From: DATKLL01 sp035542475
GTDB lineage: Bacteria; Desulfobacterota; Syntrophia; Syntrophales; UBA2185
Direction of reading: 5' to 3'
Assembly (NCBI GenBank): GCA_035542475.1
Contig: DATKLL010000134.1
Coordinates: forward strand, 4,409 to 68,408
Length of the DNA: 64,000 bases
A program made the translations under genes and the position numbers. This document shows positions 36,331 through 45,253 of this stretch, piece after piece; position 1 is the stretch's first letter; every line of letters begins with the position of its first letter. The notes below the pieces were generated by a model that saw nothing but the letters and a program-made list of their open reading frames with translations, had not been told where the DNA came from and made no database searches.

Positions 36331-36885
36331 ATGGAAAACAGAATATTAATTCCCTTAATACTGATTTTTATTTCTTTCTCATATTTTGGGGCTAAAGAAG
36401 TTGATACGGGGAAAAAGCTAAAATTCGACAAAGATCAGCCAATACAGATTGTTTCTGACCGTCTGGATGCATATAATGATAAAAAACTGGTAATATTTTC
36501 GGGAAATGCAATCGCCACAAAAGGTGATATAATTATAAAATCGGATAGTCTCCTGTTAAATTATAAAAAAGATCCACGAATGCCTGAGAAGAATGGTGCT
36601 CATGGTATCAGCAATACGGGGGATTTGGAGAAGATTGAGGCAAAAGGTCATGTTACGATAAAACAGGGTGAACGGATTGTAACCGGCGATGACGCCGTTT
36701 TTTATCAGGATACCCAGAAAATTATTATGACAGGTAATGCCGTTATGCGAGAAGGAAGAAACATTATCCATGGCGACAGGATAGTGGTATATCTTAATGA
36801 AGACAGGGGTGTTGTTGAAGGCCTTGAAAAAAACAGGGTTAATGCTACAATATATCCTGAGGATAGGAAGGACAAAAAAAAATAA
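36331..36885 (+). CDS. lptA: LPS transport periplasmic protein LptA
   Basis: About 184 residues with an N-terminal signal peptide (RILIPLILIFISFSYFG). The OstA/LptA repeat pattern is clear: QPIQIVSDRLDAYNDKKLVIFSGNA near residue 33, KIEAKGHVTIKQGERIVTGDDAVFYQ near 99 and KIIMTGNAVMREGRNIIHGDRIVVYL near 128. LptA forms the periplasmic bridge carrying LPS to the outer membrane. I chose the ATG at 36331 over an in-frame TTG four codons earlier. A 234-base gap without a credible gene separates it from lptB. Confidence 0.9.
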   Translation: MENRILIPLILIFISFSYFGAKEVDTGKKLKFDKDQPIQIVSDRLDAYNDKKLVIFSGNAIATKGDIIIKSDSLLLNYKKDPRMPEKNGAHGISNTGDLEKIEAKGHVTIKQGERIVTGDDAVFYQDTQKIIMTGNAVMREGRNIIHGDRIVVYLNEDRGVVEGLEKNRVNATIYPEDRKDKKK

Positions 36886-37119
36886 AGTACATGATGGAGA
36901 AATTATCCAGCTTAATAATATTTATGCAATCAATCATAAGCGTATAAAGGATGCCGATTTTGTGAAAGTCACCATGATTTCGAAGGGTCAGGTATCTGCT
37001 CTGTTGTGCAGCATATCTCATCATTGTAAAAGTAGTCCTTTAACTCCGCATTCCCGGATATTTACGCACCCTATCTCTAGAGCATTTACAGTACAACAAT
37101 TTACAGGTGTGTTTAATTA

Positions 37120-37842
37120 ATGGAACAATTATCAGCGAAGGGATTGGTGAAAACTTATGGCAGCAGGGTAGTAGTTAATAGAGTTGATTTGGAAATAAAT
37201 CCCGGAGAAGTTGTGGGTCTTTTGGGTCCTAACGGTGCTGGTAAAACTACTACATTTTATATAATTGTCGGTTTAATATGGCCCGATGACGGAAGGATTT
37301 TTTTAAACGGAGATGATGTAAGTCGATGTCCGATGTACATACGGGCTAGGAAAGGATTAAATTACCTTCCACAAGAACCTTCAATATTCAGAAAACTGAG
37401 CGTGGAAGAAAACATCATGGCGATTCTCGAGACGCTAGATATAGATGAAGGAGAAAGAAAACAGCGTCTGGAAGAGCTGCTTGGAGAGCTTGATATTTCC
37501 CATTTGGCAAAAGCACGTGCATATTCCTTATCCGGCGGAGAAAGGAGGCGGGTAGAAATCACCAGAGCTCTCGTCACATCTCCCATGTATATCCTCCTTG
37601 ATGAGCCTTTTGCAGGAATCGATCCTCTGGCGGTGGCAGACATCCAGCGAATCATATTTAAACTGAAATCTAAAGGGATCGGCGTTGTTATATCCGATCA
37701 TAACGTGAGAGAAACACTTTCTGTCTGTGACAGGGCCTATATAGTAAATGAGGGCACTATCATGGTAGAAGGTGATCCGGAAACTATAGCCAATTGCGAA
37801 ATTGCGCGGAAGATTTACTTGGGAGAGGATTTTTACCTCTGA
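37120..37842 (+). CDS. lptB: LPS export ABC transporter ATPase LptB
   Basis: 240 residues, the cytoplasmic ATPase that powers LPS extraction with LptF and LptG. Walker A GLLGPNGAGKTTTFY near residue 33, Q-loop YLPQEPSIFRKLSVEENI near 84, signature YSLSGGERRRVEI near 138, Walker B YILLDEPFAGIDP near 157 and the switch His in VISDHNVRETL near 192 are all intact. It lies between lptA and rpoN, as in many proteobacteria. lptF and lptG are not in the window. Confidence 0.97.
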   Translation: MEQLSAKGLVKTYGSRVVVNRVDLEINPGEVVGLLGPNGAGKTTTFYIIVGLIWPDDGRIFLNGDDVSRCPMYIRARKGLNYLPQEPSIFRKLSVEENIMAILETLDIDEGERKQRLEELLGELDISHLAKARAYSLSGGERRRVEITRALVTSPMYILLDEPFAGIDPLAVADIQRIIFKLKSKGIGVVISDHNVRETLSVCDRAYIVNEGTIMVEGDPETIANCEIARKIYLGEDFYL

Positions 37843-37902
37843 AAAGCGGCTAACTTAAAAGGAAAAAGGACAAACCGCCGCTGCAGTTAGGTATTAAAAG
37901 AA

Positions 37903-39366
37903 ATGGCGTTTGAACTCAAACAGAACCTAAAGCTGACTCAACAATTGGTCATGACGCCTCAGTTGCAACAGGCAATAAAGCTACTGCAATTGTCGAGGCT
38001 GGAAATGACCGATCTGATCAATCAAGAAATGGAAGAAAATCCATTGCTCGAAGAGGTAGTATCAGAAGAATACCCGGAAAATGAAGCCATGCCGGAAGGA
38101 GACAGTGTTGAAATAGCCGACCGGGAAGAAACGAAAGCAATCGAACGCACGGAAGAGATTACAGGAGAGGGGGACGGAAAGGAGGAATTTGACTGGAATA
38201 GCTATCTTGAGGATTATGGTCCCACGGGAGTGAGGTATGACCGCAAGGACGACGAAGCGCCTTCGTGGGATAATATGCTGATGGTAAAACCGTCTTTGAC
38301 CGATCACCTTATGTGGCAACTCAAATTATCCAGGTTTGCGGATACTGAGATGAATGTAGGTGAACAGATTATCGGAAACCTGGATAGTAATGGATATCTG
38401 GTGGCGTCTACCGAGGAAATTGCTGCCCAAGAGGGTGTTGATGAAGGGTTTGTAGAAGGGGTATTAAAAAAAATTCAGGAGTTCGATCCCCCAGGTATTG
38501 CTGCGAGGGATATTAAGGAATGTCTTTTAATTCAAGCCAAAATTCTCGGCGTATTAACACCCCTAGTTGAGATGCTTATAAAAGAGCATCTGAAAGACCT
38601 TGAAACGAAGAACTATACAAACATATCAAAGAAGTTAAAAGTTCCACTAACCGAAGTTCTGCAGGCTGTTGTAGTAATAAGCAGCATGGATCCCAAACCT
38701 GGGAGTGTATACAGTGAGGAAAGAGTAGAGACCATTACACCGGATGTATATGTTTTTAAGGCTGGGGATGAATATAAAATTATTCTGAATGACGATGGGT
38801 TGCCGAAGCTGAGAATCAGCAATTTTTACAAGGAGATCATGGGTGACATCGGCATGTACCCTGATGCAGAAAACAGCAAAAAATATATCAGGGAGAGGAT
38901 GCAGTCAGCAACATGGCTTATAAAGAGCATTCAGCAAAGGCAAAGAACGATATACAAAGTAACAGAAAGTATCGTTAAATTACAAAGAGACTTTTTTGAT
39001 AAAGGAATAAATTACTTAAGACCACTGGTACTCAGAGATATTGCAGACGATGTAGAAATGCATGAATCAACCATAAGCAGGGTAGTGACAAACAAGTATA
39101 TGCATACACCGAGGGGAATATACGAACTGAAATATTTCTTCAGCAGCAGAATACAAAAAACAAGCGGTGATGCGGTTGCATCTAAGAGTGTTAAAGAAGA
39201 AATTAAAAAGATCGTAAGCACTGAGGACCCAAAGAAACCTTACAGTGACAGTGACATTGTTGATCTTTTAAAAAGATCGGGGATATCTATTGCTAGAAGA
39301 ACCGTTGCAAAATACAGAGAAATGATGGGCGTTCTACCATCTTCCAGAAGGAAAAAGTATTTTTAA
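37903..39366 (+). CDS. rpoN: RNA polymerase sigma-54 factor
   Basis: 487 residues. Region I has the Gln/Leu-rich LKLTQQLVMTPQLQQAIKLLQLSRLEM near residue 9, followed by an acidic region II. The core-binding domain covers about 120-280, the HTH is near 375 (ADDVEMHESTISRVVTNKYM), and the RpoN box ARRTVAKYREMMGVLPSSRRKKYF is at the end. All parts are present, so it should be active with bacterial enhancer-binding proteins. It lies in the conserved lptB-rpoN-hpf-ptsN-rapZ order. I found no convincing -24/-12 promoters in the intergenic DNA here. Confidence 0.98.
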   Translation: MAFELKQNLKLTQQLVMTPQLQQAIKLLQLSRLEMTDLINQEMEENPLLEEVVSEEYPENEAMPEGDSVEIADREETKAIERTEEITGEGDGKEEFDWNSYLEDYGPTGVRYDRKDDEAPSWDNMLMVKPSLTDHLMWQLKLSRFADTEMNVGEQIIGNLDSNGYLVASTEEIAAQEGVDEGFVEGVLKKIQEFDPPGIAARDIKECLLIQAKILGVLTPLVEMLIKEHLKDLETKNYTNISKKLKVPLTEVLQAVVVISSMDPKPGSVYSEERVETITPDVYVFKAGDEYKIILNDDGLPKLRISNFYKEIMGDIGMYPDAENSKKYIRERMQSATWLIKSIQQRQRTIYKVTESIVKLQRDFFDKGINYLRPLVLRDIADDVEMHESTISRVVTNKYMHTPRGIYELKYFFSSRIQKTSGDAVASKSVKEEIKKIVSTEDPKKPYSDSDIVDLLKRSGISIARRTVAKYREMMGVLPSSRRKKYF

Positions 39367-39419
39367 CGGTCTTTTTATGGAAGATGCCTGTTTTACTGGG
39401 CAGACTTTGGTTAATCGGG

Positions 39420-39447
39420 ACAACATATGCCCTGTAACTTATGTTGT
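39420..39447 (+). terminator. AT-rich hairpin after rpoN, possible terminator
   Basis: ACAACATA (39420-39427) pairs with TATGTTGT (39440-39447), and a T-rich run follows about ten bases later. It lies 54 bases after the rpoN stop. The stem is weak and the T run is not directly adjacent, so it may be only an attenuator or a chance fold. Confidence 0.35.
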
Positions 39448-39620
39448 TTATTATACTGTCTTTTTTTGCTCTATTTTAGAATTTTGTCGAGGCCATCATT
39501 TTATTAAGCTGTGAAGAAACAGGTTGACCGCGGGTAATTTTGGGATTAGGATGCCTGCCCTCATAACGAAAGGGTAAAATAAACTAAGCAAAACGAAACG
39601 ATATTGAGGAGGGAGTAGTT

Positions 39621-40154
39621 ATGAAGATTTCTGTAACTTTCAGAAATAAAGAGGGGGAAAATTGGCATAAGGAATATATAGATCAGAAGCTAAAAAAATT
39701 GGATAAATATTTAGATACCCCGGTTGAGGCGCGTGTGGTTCTTTCTGTTGAGAAATTCAGAAATGTCGCTGAAGTAAATTTGATGACGAATGGGCAGAAT
39801 ATAAATGCCAAAGAAGAAGCCAAAGATATGTATCTTGCTATCGATAATGCAATTGAAAAGATCGAACGTCAGCTCAAGAAACGCAAAGAAAGAATAAGAG
39901 GTCATAAAACCAATACTGCCCGGGGGGAAGAAATAACTGCTCCAGAACAATATTCAGATGAAGATGAAGTGCAGGCAAAAATAGTAGAAGTGAAGAAGGT
40001 TACATTGAAACCAATGTCTCTCGATGATGCCATTATGGAGATAGATTCATCAAGAAATCGTTTTGTTGTTTACAGAGATTCCTCAACAGAAAACGTCAGC
40101 ATTATATATGTTCGTGATGATGGTAAGTACTCTCTAATAGAGACGAGTAGCTGA
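39621..40154 (+). CDS. hpf: long-form ribosome hibernation promoting factor
   Basis: 177 residues. The N-terminal S30AE domain (1-95; VTFRNKEGENWHKEYIDQKLKKLDKYL, then DMYLAIDNAIEKIERQLKKRKER) binds the 30S decoding centre. A linker leads to a C-terminal dimerisation domain (KKVTLKPMSLDDAIMEIDSSRNRFVVYRD near 125), which pairs two 70S ribosomes into inactive 100S dimers. The two-domain length marks the long form, unlike the short E. coli HPF. It has AGGAGGGAG ahead of the ATG and follows rpoN. Confidence 0.95.
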   Translation: MKISVTFRNKEGENWHKEYIDQKLKKLDKYLDTPVEARVVLSVEKFRNVAEVNLMTNGQNINAKEEAKDMYLAIDNAIEKIERQLKKRKERIRGHKTNTARGEEITAPEQYSDEDEVQAKIVEVKKVTLKPMSLDDAIMEIDSSRNRFVVYRDSSTENVSIIYVRDDGKYSLIETSS

Positions 40155-40170
40155 TAACTAAGGATACATC

Positions 40171-40632
40171 ATGAAAGTCACGGATATTATAAGGAAGGAA
40201 TACATAGTCGAAGGACTGAAGTCAAAGAGCAAAAGGGACGTCCTGGCTGAATTGTCAGGAGTATTCCTTCAAGGTGGTGTTAAATATAGCCACGAGGAAA
40301 TGGTCAAGACTTTGCTCGAAAGAGAAAAATTAGGCAGCACCGGAATAGGTGATGGTATTGCCATACCTCACGGCAAGTTAGCCAATCTGGAAGAGTTGAT
40401 CGTCTCATTCGGTAGAAGCAAGGAAGGGGTAGAGTTTGATGCTATGGACGGAAAGCCGGCTCACATCTTTTTTTTATTGATGGCTCCGGAAGATACGACC
40501 GGCAAACATTTAAAGGCACTTGCTAAGATATCGAAAATGCTTAAGGACTCTACATTCAGGAAAAAGCTTTTGGAAGCGAAATCAAAGGATGAGTTATATG
40601 GGATAATTACGGAAAAGGACGATTCATGCTGA
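40171..40632 (+). CDS. ptsN: nitrogen-type PTS EIIA protein
   Basis: 153 residues, an EIIA domain of the mannitol/fructose type used for regulation rather than sugar uptake. The phosphoacceptor His is at residue 67 in GIGDGIAIPHGK. Other marks are KTLLEREKLGSTG near 46, FFLLMAPEDTTGKHLKALAKISKML near 98 and FRKKLLEAKS near 130. It lies between hpf and hprK, the usual context. No EI or HPr gene is visible in the window. Confidence 0.95.
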   Translation: MKVTDIIRKEYIVEGLKSKSKRDVLAELSGVFLQGGVKYSHEEMVKTLLEREKLGSTGIGDGIAIPHGKLANLEELIVSFGRSKEGVEFDAMDGKPAHIFFLLMAPEDTTGKHLKALAKISKMLKDSTFRKKLLEAKSKDELYGIITEKDDSC

Positions 40633-40750
40633 GACTTTTTTAGGTCTTTGTAATTTGAATATGTGAAATAAAGAATATCCATCGGCTAATCTCTCGGGTC
40701 TGCTCATTAAGCGGGAGGCTTTTTCAAACGCCTCAGGTTATTTTAATTTC

Positions 40751-41629
40751 ATGACTCCACTTACGCTAAAAGATATACTAGAAGGTTCTGAGGATAAATT
40801 AGGTCTTGAACAAATTACCGGCAAAGCCGGTCTGATGAGGGGAATAGATCAAATTGGTATACAGCGGTTTGACGGGAAGAAAAACTTCTGGGAACGATTG
40901 ATTCCCGAGGTTATTCTTATAATCACGCCGTCATGTCTTCATGAACTCGCAACAGCCACATCGGAGATGCGAGACAAGATTTTTCAAACAGTCATTTCAA
41001 ACCGTGTTGCCGGCATAGCAATTTCAAAGACAGTCTTACCAACATATTTCATACTCTCTTTTTCGGAGGAGAATAATATATCTTTATTTACTTCGGCGTA
41101 CGATGAGTTTCTTTTAGAAAGTCGTCTGCTGGGTCTCCTGCGTGAAAAGATTAATAATGTGACTTCGATTCACGGCGCGCTTGTAAATGTTTTCGGAATT
41201 GGAGTTATGATTACAGGAGACAGCAGTACAGGGAAGACCGAATGTGCACGCGAACTGGTGGAAAGAGGGCATGCATGGATAGCAGACGATGTTATAGAAA
41301 TCGAGAAAAGAGAAAATATATTGTACGGTCGCAGCCATGATCTCGTTAAAAATCTTTTACATATCAAGTATAGGGGAATTGTTGATGCAAAGAAATTTTT
41401 CGTTGATTCGATCGTGTGTGATGAGACAGTCATAGACCTCCTGGTCGAATTGGCGGCAGCCAACTATGCTCTGGGTCGAGAAGGTGTTTATTTGGAGAAA
41501 GAGTCGCAAGATATTATGAGTATAAAACTGCCGTGCATGCAACTGCCCTGTTTCCCGTACATCAAGGATATATACCGGCATGTTGAACATGCAGTTCAAA
41601 GATTGTTAAACGAAAGAAGTGTTGCATGA
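40751..41629 (+). CDS. hprK: HPr kinase/phosphorylase-like protein with divergent C-terminus
   Basis: 292 residues, slightly shorter than the usual 310-330. Classic HprK phosphorylates or dephosphorylates HPr on Ser. The N-terminal domain has RFDGKKNFWERL near residue 39. In the kinase domain HGALVNVFGIGVMITGDSSTGKTECARELVERGH (141-174) holds the catalytic His and a P-loop reading GDSSTGKT rather than GDSGIGKS. The normal C-terminal signature (a VRPGRN segment and following helix) is not present: the protein ends LPCFPYIKDIYRHVEHAVQRLL. It overlaps rapZ by four bases. The partner may not be HPr. The kinase fold is clear; activity is uncertain. Confidence 0.85.
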   Translation: MTPLTLKDILEGSEDKLGLEQITGKAGLMRGIDQIGIQRFDGKKNFWERLIPEVILIITPSCLHELATATSEMRDKIFQTVISNRVAGIAISKTVLPTYFILSFSEENNISLFTSAYDEFLLESRLLGLLREKINNVTSIHGALVNVFGIGVMITGDSSTGKTECARELVERGHAWIADDVIEIEKRENILYGRSHDLVKNLLHIKYRGIVDAKKFFVDSIVCDETVIDLLVELAAANYALGREGVYLEKESQDIMSIKLPCMQLPCFPYIKDIYRHVEHAVQRLLNERSVA

Positions 41630-42492
41630 AAAATCTGCACGTCGTGATCATTACGGGACTTTCTGGATCGGGCAAGAGTACCGCACTCCGGGCCTTGGAA
41701 GACATAGGATTTTTTTGTGTCGATAACTTGCCTGTTGTTCTTCTTCCCAGATTTCTCAAGATTCAATCCGATGATTCTAAGGGAATTACAAAAGTCGCAA
41801 TGGTTATGGATTTGAGGGAAAAAAGTTTCCTTGAAAAATATACGCGGATCTTTCCCAAGTTAAAAAACATGGGGTACAGGATAGAGATATTATTCCTTGA
41901 TTCAAGTGACGATGCACTCTTACACCGATTCAGTGAAACAAGAAGAGTGCATCCCATATCGGTCAAAGGTTCAGTCATGGAAGGCATCAATCTGGAAAGG
42001 GAAAAATTAGCCCCTTTGAAACAAATGGCGGACAGAGTCATTGACACCACTTCATATAACGTACATCAGTTAAAGGATGTGGTTCAAAGGCATTTCATTT
42101 CTTCTTATGTCAGTCAAAGGATGATCATTCATGTGTCATCATTCGGATATCGTTATGGCATACCCGCTGATGCTGACATTGTTCTTGACGTCAGGTTTCT
42201 TCCCAATCCGTATTTTGTTGAGGAACTGAAGCATTATGACGGACATCATCCGGGGGTCCGTGAATATGTGCTTGAATCTGAAGAAAGCAGAGTATTCATG
42301 CAAAAACTGTTTCAATTGATGGAATTTCTCATCCCCCTGTATGAAAAGGAGGGAAAGGCGAGACTCAATATAGCACTCGGATGCACAGGCGGCAGGCACC
42401 GATCAGTCGTCTTGGCAAATCAACTGGGTTCTTATTTTTCAGATAAAAATTATATAGTGACGATAAATCACAGGGACATAAATAAAAGCTAA
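41626..42492 (+). CDS. rapZ: RapZ/YvcJ-family nucleotide-binding protein
   Basis: 288 residues. P-loop VVIITGLSGSGKSTALRALEDIGFFCVDNLP (residues 5-35) opens the ATPase domain, and the C-terminal domain has HVSSFGYRYGIPADADIVLDVRFLPNPYF near 165 and IALGCTGGRHRSVVLANQL near 248. In enterobacteria RapZ links amino-sugar levels to small-RNA decay; in YvcJ relatives it binds nucleotides with less clear roles. It is translationally coupled to hprK (ATGA). Its stop overlaps the stop of the convergent M23 peptidase gene, ending the operon. Confidence 0.95.
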   Translation: MKNLHVVIITGLSGSGKSTALRALEDIGFFCVDNLPVVLLPRFLKIQSDDSKGITKVAMVMDLREKSFLEKYTRIFPKLKNMGYRIEILFLDSSDDALLHRFSETRRVHPISVKGSVMEGINLEREKLAPLKQMADRVIDTTSYNVHQLKDVVQRHFISSYVSQRMIIHVSSFGYRYGIPADADIVLDVRFLPNPYFVEELKHYDGHHPGVREYVLESEESRVFMQKLFQLMEFLIPLYEKEGKARLNIALGCTGGRHRSVVLANQLGSYFSDKNYIVTINHRDINKS

Positions 42493-43817
42493 AAAGAGAG
42501 TGTCATTTTCTTGTTCACATTATCGGCAATCCAGTGTGGATCCCACCATTCCTGGGGATTTACAAACTGACCGCCGACAAGTATTCCAAAATGGAGGTGA
42601 TCGCCACCTGCAAGGCCTGACGTTCCCGTATGGCCTATCACATCACCTTTTTTCACTTCCTGGCCATTCTTTACATCGATTGAGTTTAGATGGCCATAAA
42701 GGGTAAATAATCCGAGACCGTGATCCAAGATGATAATGTTACCATATATGCCGAGATATCCGGTATAAGCAACAATACCATTATTGGCGGCTTCAACCTG
42801 GGCATTTGCAGTCGAGGCAAGGTCTACGCCCATATGGGTGCTTTTGCCCACTGTTTTGCCATTATATTGATAGGTTCTGTTATCGCCGAACAGGGCCATG
42901 GGAGCGGTATTTTTCATCCGCAGGAATGTGCCCTCCCATAATTGCCGGGGCTGAGACTTCCGACAAATATCCAGAATGGCATTATCATTATCCTCCCTTA
43001 ACTTTCCATTGACATATATAAATGTGTCAAGAACAGATTTGGCCTGAAGAGACGGATTCTGACTTTGAAATTCAGGCATTTTCTGCTGCAAAAAGCTTTC
43101 ACTCAAAACCATCTTATCACTGCGAAACTTTTTGGTTCTGATTAGGCAGGGAAGTGCAACAGATGTTTCATTTCCTGCCTGATCTCGGGCAGAGACTTTA
43201 ATATGAATCCCGCTCCGTTTTGCGTTCATGGGCAGGGCGAAGTAACTTATAAAACAGGGTTTGCCTGAAATGACCAATGGGTATCCTTGAGAAAAGTGAT
43301 TTTCAACCGTCACGCCGCTTATTGTAACCGGCTTCGACGTATTATAAACAATCACACATGCACCTCCTGGATTTATATTATTGGTTTTCGTAAGTAAGAA
43401 TATGCTCGGGGGTATCATGTCAATGTTGATCTGTCTGGTTAAGGTTACCTGGTTCTTCCAAATGGAATTATCAGTTGCCGTTATGTTCAGGACAGCTGGC
43501 CCGTCGTGAAGTTTCATGCTTATGGGGTCAATGGTCAAAGCAATCGTGTCTTCTTTTTTTATCGAGTCGGCATAACTGACAGACGAAAGGACTTGCGTCT
43601 TATCATCCTGGGTTATTGTTATGCTTGAATTACGGAGACCGCTTTTCGCGTCAGTGAAACTAATATTTATCGCTTTATATCGTCCTATCATACTTATGTC
43701 CTGATTGATTTCGACAGTAGGTTTTTCAAAATCGCCGTAAGAATTAAAAAACCAGAAACCAAGACAAACAATTAATATAACGAACGCAGCTATTATAAAC
43801 GGTTTGTATGTTTTCAT
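42489..43817 (-). CDS. membrane-anchored M23 (LytM) peptidase
   Basis: About 442 residues. The N-terminal helix (PFIIAAFVILIVCLGFWFF) is a signal anchor. Residues 30-270 hold Ig-like beta domains (KPTVEINQDISMIGRYKAINISF and others), and the C-terminal M23 domain has the intact zinc motifs STHMGVDLAS near 330, then TGTSGLAGGDHLHFGILVGG near 395. It should cut peptide cross-bridges of peptidoglycan outside the inner membrane. I placed the start at the ATG at 43817, preceded by AAGGGG; an upstream start at 43847 is less likely. It converges with rapZ, overlapping stop codons. Confidence 0.93.
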   Translation of the reverse strand: MKTYKPFIIAAFVILIVCLGFWFFNSYGDFEKPTVEINQDISMIGRYKAINISFTDAKSGLRNSSITITQDDKTQVLSSVSYADSIKKEDTIALTIDPISMKLHDGPAVLNITATDNSIWKNQVTLTRQINIDMIPPSIFLLTKTNNINPGGACVIVYNTSKPVTISGVTVENHFSQGYPLVISGKPCFISYFALPMNAKRSGIHIKVSARDQAGNETSVALPCLIRTKKFRSDKMVLSESFLQQKMPEFQSQNPSLQAKSVLDTFIYVNGKLREDNDNAILDICRKSQPRQLWEGTFLRMKNTAPMALFGDNRTYQYNGKTVGKSTHMGVDLASTANAQVEAANNGIVAYTGYLGIYGNIIILDHGLGLFTLYGHLNSIDVKNGQEVKKGDVIGHTGTSGLAGGDHLHFGILVGGQFVNPQEWWDPHWIADNVNKKMTLSF

Positions 43818-43927
43818 AAAAAACCCCTTATAGTTTAAAAATAACACCGGCTGGACTTATAATGATTTTTGGAACACTTTGCAAGTTTAAATACAAATAA
43901 ATATGCGGAAACGGACTGTATTACTTC

Positions 43928-43956
43928 TTGAACTTGTCTTTGAGAATTGCTATAAA
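43928..43956 (+). promoter_or_regulatory. sigma70-type promoter of coaBC
   Basis: TTGAAC (43928-43933) and TATAAA (43951-43956) with a 17-base spacer, four and five of six consensus bases, about 60 bases ahead of the coaBC ATG. Confidence 0.55.
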
Positions 43957-44015
43957 TATAAAAGTATTGAAAAAGTGATTTACGTGAGATTAAGGGTTTA
44001 CATAAGGAATTAACA

Positions 44016-45215
44016 ATGTTGAAAGATAAAAAAATCGTTCTTGGTATAACCGGTGGTATAGCTGCTTATAAAGCTGCTGAACTGACAAGAGAGTTTGTAA
44101 AAAGAGAGGCCCTTGTCAGGGTAATTATGACAAAAAACGCAACCGAATTTATAACACCTCTGACTCTCCAATCGCTGTCTGGATATACGGTATTTACTCA
44201 TATGTTTGCCCCTGTAAAAGAATTCGATATGGCGCATATCTCTCTTGCTGAGTATGCGGATGTCGTAGTGATTGCGCCGGCAACGGCAAATATCATCGGG
44301 AAGATTTCATCAGGTGTGGCAGACGATCTTTTAACGACGATGGTTATGGTTACAAGGGCTCCTGTGCTCATCTGTCCAGCTATGAATGTAAATATGTACA
44401 ATAATACGATAGTGAGAGAAAATATCAGCAGGCTGTCTGCAAGGGGTTATCTGTTCATGGAACCCGGGTATGGTGAGCTTGCCTGTAAAGCCGAGGGCTA
44501 TGGAAGACTCCCGGAGATAACTGATATCGTTGAAGAGGTAGAATCTATTCTGACCCCCAAGGATCTGGAGGGAGAGAAGATTCTCGTCACTGCCGGCCCC
44601 ACCCGGGAACCTTTAGACCCGGTAAGATACATCAGCAACTATTCCTCAGGTAAAATGGGATATGCGTTGGCAATCGCCGCACGGAGAAGGGGTGCCAGCG
44701 TTACTCTTATAAGTGGTCCATCCGCATTACCGGCCCCTCGCGGTATAAACTTCGTCCCTGTGTCAAGCGCTGTAGAAATGAGGGATGCCGTCATGGAAAA
44801 TTTAAGTTCATCAACCATTATCATTAAGGCCGCAGCTGTTGCCGACTACCGGCCGTCAGTGCGTTCTAATTCAAAGATCAAAAAGCAGGATGATAAACTT
44901 GTTATCAGCCTTGAAAGGAATCCGGATGTTATCGCAGAGATAGGAAAGAAGAAGGGAAGCCGTATTCTCGTAGGTTTTGCTGTGGAAACGGAAAACCTTC
45001 TTGAAAATGCTAGAGCCAAGCTGACTGGGAAAAATATGGACGTTATTATAGCCAATGATGTGACAGAAGAAGGTGCGGGGTTTGGCTGTGATACAAATAT
45101 CATTAAAATACTGAGTGATGATGGCGAGGTTGAAGCTCTACCCCTGATGAGTAAAATGGAGGCAGCTGACAGGATTCTGGATAGGGTAAAGAAAATAATT
45201 GTTAAGAAGAGATAA
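44016..45215 (+). CDS. coaBC: bifunctional phosphopantothenoylcysteine decarboxylase / phosphopantothenate-cysteine ligase
   Basis: 399 residues, catalysing two steps of coenzyme A synthesis. The N-terminal flavodoxin-like CoaC domain has LGITGGIAAYKAAELTR near residue 9, the catalytic His in FDMAHISLAEYADVVVIAPATANIIGK near 71, and CPAMNVNMYNN near 119. The C-terminal CoaB domain starts near 187 with ILVTAGPTREPLDPVRYISNYSSGKMGYA and includes KAAAVADYRP near 271 and VGFAVETE near 319. Full length with no missing motif. Confidence 0.97.
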   Translation: MLKDKKIVLGITGGIAAYKAAELTREFVKREALVRVIMTKNATEFITPLTLQSLSGYTVFTHMFAPVKEFDMAHISLAEYADVVVIAPATANIIGKISSGVADDLLTTMVMVTRAPVLICPAMNVNMYNNTIVRENISRLSARGYLFMEPGYGELACKAEGYGRLPEITDIVEEVESILTPKDLEGEKILVTAGPTREPLDPVRYISNYSSGKMGYALAIAARRRGASVTLISGPSALPAPRGINFVPVSSAVEMRDAVMENLSSSTIIIKAAAVADYRPSVRSNSKIKKQDDKLVISLERNPDVIAEIGKKKGSRILVGFAVETENLLENARAKLTGKNMDVIIANDVTEEGAGFGCDTNIIKILSDDGEVEALPLMSKMEAADRILDRVKKIIVKKR

Positions 45216-45253
45216 CTTCTGTTCCTGAAAGTATGATCCATTAAAATAAGACT

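Noticed and set aside
36797..37120. A 107-codon plus-strand frame spanning the end of lptA and the gap before lptB
   Set aside because: It overlaps lptA in another frame, has no ribosome site and reads as low-quality, unlike any known family.
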